NCBI RefSeq assembly: GCF_900110375.1
Contig: NZ_FODN01000001.1
Span: 186,001 to 250,000, forward strand
DNA from: Flavobacterium sinopsychrotolerans
Lineage (GTDB): Bacteria; Bacteroidota; Bacteroidia; Flavobacteriales; Flavobacteriaceae
DNA length: 64,000 nt
Reading direction: 5' to 3'
Of the stretch, positions 61,739 through 64,000 are shown piece after piece. The translations under genes and the position numbers were made by a program. Below the pieces are notes generated by a model. It did no database searches. It worked only from the letters and a program-made list of their open reading frames with translations, and was not told the DNA's origin. Position 1 is the first letter of the stretch. Every line of letters begins with the position of its first letter.

Positions 61739-64000
61739 CTACTTCACAAACTCAATTGCTTTATCCAAAGCTTGTTGAATTCCAGCTACATTCTTTCCTC
61801 CTGCTGTTGCGAAAAACGGTTGTCCGCCACCGCCGCCTTGGATAAATTTACCCAATTCGCGAACTACTTGTCCAGCGTTCAGGTTTTTCTGCGCCACTAA
61901 TTCTTTAGAAACATAACAGGTCAACATTGGTTTTTCTTCGTCGGCTGTAGCCAAAACTAAAAATAAGTTATTACCTAAATTCCCTAATTCATACGCCAAA
62001 TCTTTTGCTCCTTCCGGATTCAAATCCACTAGTTTTGCCAAAAATTGAACACCGTTTATTTCCTGTATTTCAGCAATTAAACTGGTTTTCAAATTTTTGA
62101 CTTTATCTTTTACCAAAGCCTCAATTTGTTTCGCTAATTTGGCATTTTCTTCTTGCATCGAATGAACGGCTTTCAGAATATCCTGAGGATTTTTCAAAGC
62201 TGATTTTACTTCATTCAATGTATTTTCATACGAAGCAAAATGTGCTTTAACAGCATCACTCGTAATCGCTTCGATACGACGAATTCCTGCAGCAACCGCT
62301 CCTTCAGAAACGATTTTGAAATGCCAGATTTCAGCTGTGTTTTTTACGTGAATTCCACCGCACAATTCCATGCTTTCGCCAAATTTAATCGCACGAACCT
62401 CATCGCCATATTTCTCTCCAAAAAGCGCCATTGCTCCTTCTTGAACCGCTTGCGCAAAAGGAATATTTCTTCTTTCGACAAGTGGTAATTGCTCTTGAAT
62501 TCTTGCGTTTACAAAATCTTCCACTTGCTGCAATTCGGTTTCCGTCATTTTAGCAAAATGTGAAAAGTCAAAACGCAAATAGTTTGGATTTACTAACGAA
62601 CCTTTTTGTTCTACGTGAGTTCCCAAAATACTTCTCAAAGCTTGGTGCATCAAGTGCGTAGCTGAGTGATTTCTAGAAGACAAGCTTCTCAAATCCTGAT
62701 TTACTTTAGCAATAAAACCAGCGTTTACATTCTCTGGCAATTTTTTTGCAAAATGCAAAATCAGGTTATTTTCTTTTTTAGTATCGATGATTTCGATGGT
62801 TTCATTTGCAGAAACCAACAATCCTTTATCGCCTACTTGTCCTCCACCTTCTGGATAGAATGGCGTATTATCTAAAACGATTTGGTATAAAACCCCGTCT
62901 TTTTTACTGTCCACTTTACGGATACGAGTAATTTTTACGTCACTTTCTGATTGATCGTAACCTACAAATGTTTCTACATTTCCTGGAATCAATACTGACC
63001 AGTCTTCGGTAGAAACTTCTGACGCTGCGCGGGAACGATTTTTTTGTTCTTGCATAGCAGCATTAAAACCAGCTTCGTCCAGTTCGAATCCTTTTTCTCT
63101 TAGGATTAAAGCTGTTAAGTCAATTGGAAATCCGAAAGTATCGTATAATTCAAATGCTTTTGTTCCAGAAACGGTTGAACCTTTGGTTTCGGCAACTACA
63201 TTTTCCAATAATTGCAATCCTTGGTCTAGTGTTCTTAAGAATGAAGCTTCTTCTTCACGAATCACATTTATAACCAATTGTTGTTGCGATTTGATTTCCG
63301 GAAAAAATTCCCCCATTTGATTCGCCAAAACAGCAACCAATTGATTGATGAAAGGTTCTTTGGTATTCAAGAACGTAAATCCGTAACGAATTGCACGACG
63401 TAAAATTCTACGAATTACGTAACCAGCACCAGTGTTTGATGGTAATTGTCCGTCAGCAATAGCAAAAGCTACGGCACGAACGTGATCAACCACTACACGA
63501 ATAGCAATATTAGTTTTGTTTTGCTCTTCGCTAATATTTAAAACTTCGTTTGAAGTGTATTTTAATCCTGTAATTTGTTCTACTTTTTCAATAAGTGGCA
63601 TAAAAACATCGGTGTCATAATTCGAAGTTTTTCCTTGTAATGCCATACACAAACGCTCAAATCCCATTCCGGTATCAACGTGTTTTGCAGGCAATTTTTC
63701 CAGAGAACCATCGGCTTTACGGTTAAATTCCATAAATACATTGTTCCAAATTTCCACTACTTGCGGATGGTCATTGTTTACCAAACTTTTTCCAGAAACT
63801 AAAGCTTTCTCTTCTGCAGAACGAATGTCAACGTGAATTTCTGAACAAGGTCCGCAAGGTCCTTGGTCGCCCATTTCCCAGAAGTTGTCTTTCTTGTTTC
63901 CAAGAATGATGCGGTCTTCGTCAATTAATTCTTTCCAAATATCCCAAGCTTCCTGATCGAACGGTACGTTTTCATCTGGATTTCCTTCGAAAACGGAAAC
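61739..64000 (-). CDS. alaS: Alanine--tRNA ligase (5' end outside window)
   Basis: AlaRS charges tRNA-Ala and edits mischarged tRNA. The frame is open to the right edge, so about 754 C-terminal residues are seen and the N-terminus is missing; an internal ATG at 63874 is not the start. Present: the end of the class II catalytic core ([44 protein letters not shown]), the [13 protein letters not shown] helix, the editing domain with the zinc motif [12 protein letters not shown] and [12 protein letters not shown], and the C-Ala domain ending [14 protein letters not shown]. All editing ligands are intact. Confidence 0.98.
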   Translation of the reverse strand, partial: VSVFEGNPDENVPFDQEAWDIWKELIDEDRIILGNKKDNFWEMGDQGPCGPCSEIHVDIRSAEEKALVSGKSLVNNDHPQVVEIWNNVFMEFNRKADGSLEKLPAKHVDTGMGFERLCMALQGKTSNYDTDVFMPLIEKVEQITGLKYTSNEVLNISEEQNKTNIAIRVVVDHVRAVAFAIADGQLPSNTGAGYVIRRILRRAIRYGFTFLNTKEPFINQLVAVLANQMGEFFPEIKSQQQLVINVIREEEASFLRTLDQGLQLLENVVAETKGSTVSGTKAFELYDTFGFPIDLTALILREKGFELDEAGFNAAMQEQKNRSRAASEVSTEDWSVLIPGNVETFVGYDQSESDVKITRIRKVDSKKDGVLYQIVLDNTPFYPEGGGQVGDKGLLVSANETIEIIDTKKENNLILHFAKKLPENVNAGFIAKVNQDLRSLSSRNHSATHLMHQALRSILGTHVEQKGSLVNPNYLRFDFSHFAKMTETELQQVEDFVNARIQEQLPLVERRNIPFAQAVQEGAMALFGEKYGDEVRAIKFGESMELCGGIHVKNTAEIWHFKIVSEGAVAAGIRRIEAITSDAVKAHFASYENTLNEVKSALKNPQDILKAVHSMQEENAKLAKQIEALVKDKVKNLKTSLIAEIQEINGVQFLAKLVDLNPEGAKDLAYELGNLGNNLFLVLATADEEKPMLTCYVSKELVAQKNLNAGQVVRELGKFIQGGGGGQPFFATAGGKNVAGIQQALDKAIEFVK

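Noticed and set aside
62240..62488. 82-codon + strand frame in alaS
   Set aside because: It is antisense to the conserved editing domain of AlaRS.
1..64000. CRISPR arrays, tRNA genes, insertion sequences or prophage
   Set aside because: No regularly spaced repeats, no cloverleaf with a CCA-end pattern, and no transposase, integrase or phage structural gene were seen by reading.

Overview
The window is AT-rich DNA from a member of the Bacteroidota, most probably a Flavobacterium or close relative. Evidence: many genes are preceded by the Bacteroidota -7 box TAnnTTTG rather than by Shine-Dalgarno sites; there is a SusC-type outer-membrane transporter, a protein with a type IX secretion sorting tail, GSCFA, DUF4230, DUF4136 and DUF5522 proteins, and abundant lipoproteins. 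No rRNA, tRNA, CRISPR array, insertion sequence or prophage was found.

Layout. 1-6.9 kb: the 5' part of a SusC/RagA receptor gene, then rnhB, lipB, a lipoprotein gene and lysS. 7-10.5 kb: a three-gene operon that looks like copper acquisition, with an OprC/NosA-type TonB receptor carrying a CxxxM...HxM metal site, a Met/His-rich lipoprotein and a small Cys-rich membrane protein. 10.7-22.7 kb: nitrite and NO reduction. The nirK operon holds a NirK-cytochrome c fusion, a free cytochrome, a NirV-like protein, SCO and a porin. The nor operon holds norC, norB, norQ, norD, a hemerythrin-PAS protein, a carbonic anhydrase, norE and norF. 23-28.4 kb (+): ric, an apparently split nrdD, nrdG, a CopD-like protein, a hemerythrin and an Rrf2 regulator. 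28.5-33.2 kb: an endonuclease/phosphatase-fold protein, a PLP decarboxylase, nadA and nadB. 33.3-37.9 kb: an unrecognised 604-residue flavoenzyme-like protein divergent from a Crp/Fnr regulator, a His-rich membrane protein and a fasciclin lipoprotein. 38-45 kb: the nos operon (cytochrome c, nosZ, a membrane-NosL fusion, nosD, nosF, nosY, a cupin-like protein and a truncated globin). 45-64 kb: mostly housekeeping and surface genes, including hemL, hutU, an aromatic amino acid hydroxylase, GSCFA and the 3' part of alaS.

How it fits together. The genes encode nitrite -> NO -> N2O -> N2 reduction; no nitrate reductase is present here. Copper supply (OprC-like receptor, SCO, NosL, NosDFY) and NO protection (Ric, hemerythrins, two globins) surround the reductases. 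Two shared operator types tie the window into one circuit. The first is a Crp/Fnr-like palindrome, TGAY-N4-RTCA, centred 33-34 bp upstream of the -7 box of nirK, norC, the nos operon, the crp gene itself and the unknown 604-residue gene. The second is an ATAAARGA-N8-TCYTTTAT palindrome at nirK, norC, ric and the rrf2 gene, a likely site for the NsrR-like Rrf2 protein. The placement of the unknown 604-residue protein in the first regulon, and the separation of the NrdD glycyl-radical tail from its catalytic subunit by a repeat, are the least expected features.
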